A DNA stretch of 64,000 nt, taken from Bin5 sp022821545 (GTDB lineage: Bacteria > Chloroflexota > Anaerolineae > Caldilineales > Caldilineaceae). Shown here piece by piece: positions 63,738-64,000 of this stretch. The stretch is taken from assembly GCA_963664085.2 (NCBI GenBank), contig CAXXLO010000002.1:1922001-1986000 (forward strand), given 5' to 3'. Below the pieces are notes generated by a model, which had not been told where the DNA came from, did no database searches, and saw only the letters and a program-made list of their open reading frames with translations. The stretch's first letter is position 1. Each line of letters opens with the position of its first letter. Both the position numbers and the translations under genes were made by a program.

Positions 63738-64000
63738 CTTCGTCAGGGCCAGTTGTTGGGTCCGGTAAAGGCGGAAGTGGCTTTTTTTCCTCTTGGTCTG
63801 GGTCCGGTCCTGGGTTCTTTGGCGAGGACACTTCCTTCAGAAGGGTGGTCGAAACCCATCTGATAAATCTGACTAGATCTTGGGCATTATTGGCTTGTAG
63901 TGGCTCCAATTCCGGATGACCGATGAAACGTTGCAGGACACTCGTGTCAGCATCTTCGCCGATTGCAATGGCGATGCGCACGGCTTTATCGCCCAAAGGC
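63727..64000 (-). CDS. TerY-like vWA-domain protein, C-terminal part (runs off the window)
   Basis: Only the last ~90 codons are present. AVRIAIAIGEDADTSVLQRF, then FIRWVSTTLLKEVSSPK is the closing part of a TerY-type von Willebrand A domain. The tail is Pro/Asp/Glu-rich. Order vWA-PP2C-kinase defines the triad. The MIDAS motif lies outside the window. Confidence 0.72.
   Translation of the reverse strand, partial: PLGDKAVRIAIAIGEDADTSVLQRFIGHPELEPLQANNAQDLVRFIRWVSTTLLKEVSSPKNPGPDPDQEEKKPLPPLPDPTTGPDEDDW

Overview
The window looks like chromosomal DNA of a high-GC bacterium, most likely a member of the Chloroflexota (Anaerolineae/Caldilineae type). This is inferred from protein character, such as a DnaG zinc motif with C-x3-C spacing, an RpoD without a long region 1.1, a Pro/Glu-rich bactofilin, and orphan LIV-type binding lipoproteins. 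No rRNA or other phylogenetic marker was available to settle it. Housekeeping DNA on the right alternates with accessory DNA on the left and at the far right.

Region 1 (1-15.7 kb, all minus strand) is a type I restriction-modification operon swollen with defence and toxin-antitoxin cargo. In transcription order it holds hsdM; higB with a HigA/ImmA fusion; phd-vapC; a HEPN-like/MNT pair whose MNT is broken; a PIN protein; hsdS; a PIN/two-TM protein; a DUF4238-PIN pair; a TIR-like/RipA-like membrane pair; a HEPN-Fic pair; and the start of hsdR at the window edge. Between the cargo blocks lie three short scars that begin with the N terminus of HsdR. Two of these run straight into an HsdS C-terminal tail. 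This suggests that cargo blocks were stacked by recombination at the hsdS-hsdR junction.

Region 2 (15.9-24.7 kb, mostly plus) has three paralogous branched-chain-amino-acid-type binding lipoproteins without transporter genes, another lipoprotein, two VOC proteins, three tandem tRNA-Ala genes, a DUF1801 protein and an aminoglycoside-phosphotransferase-like kinase.

Region 3 (24.7-37 kb) is a toxin-antitoxin graveyard plus mobile DNA. It holds one intact Phd-VapC pair, three further Phd antitoxins whose toxins are decayed or nearly gone, a decayed MNT/HepT pair, a DUF2971 gene split by an insertion sequence with an 11-bp target duplication, a large secreted leucine-rich-repeat protein, an IS5-like transposase using a -1 frameshift, and an IS66-family element.

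Region 4 (37-56.5 kb) is core genome: tRNA-Asn, rpoD, dnaG, an SCP2-like protein, bactofilin, a YprB-like exonuclease with helical repeats, recJ, a NagD-like HAD phosphatase, rlmN, rpmB (59 codons), degV, recG, citrate synthase, a D-2-hydroxyacid dehydrogenase and hflX.

Region 5 (57.4-64 kb, minus strand) is a TerY-P-type triad (vWA protein, PP2C phosphatase, Ser/Thr kinase). It is followed by two paralogous proteins built from a duplicated helical domain, a very long coiled coil and a C-terminal winged helix. This five-gene unit and the stacked type I locus are the best candidates for undescribed systems.
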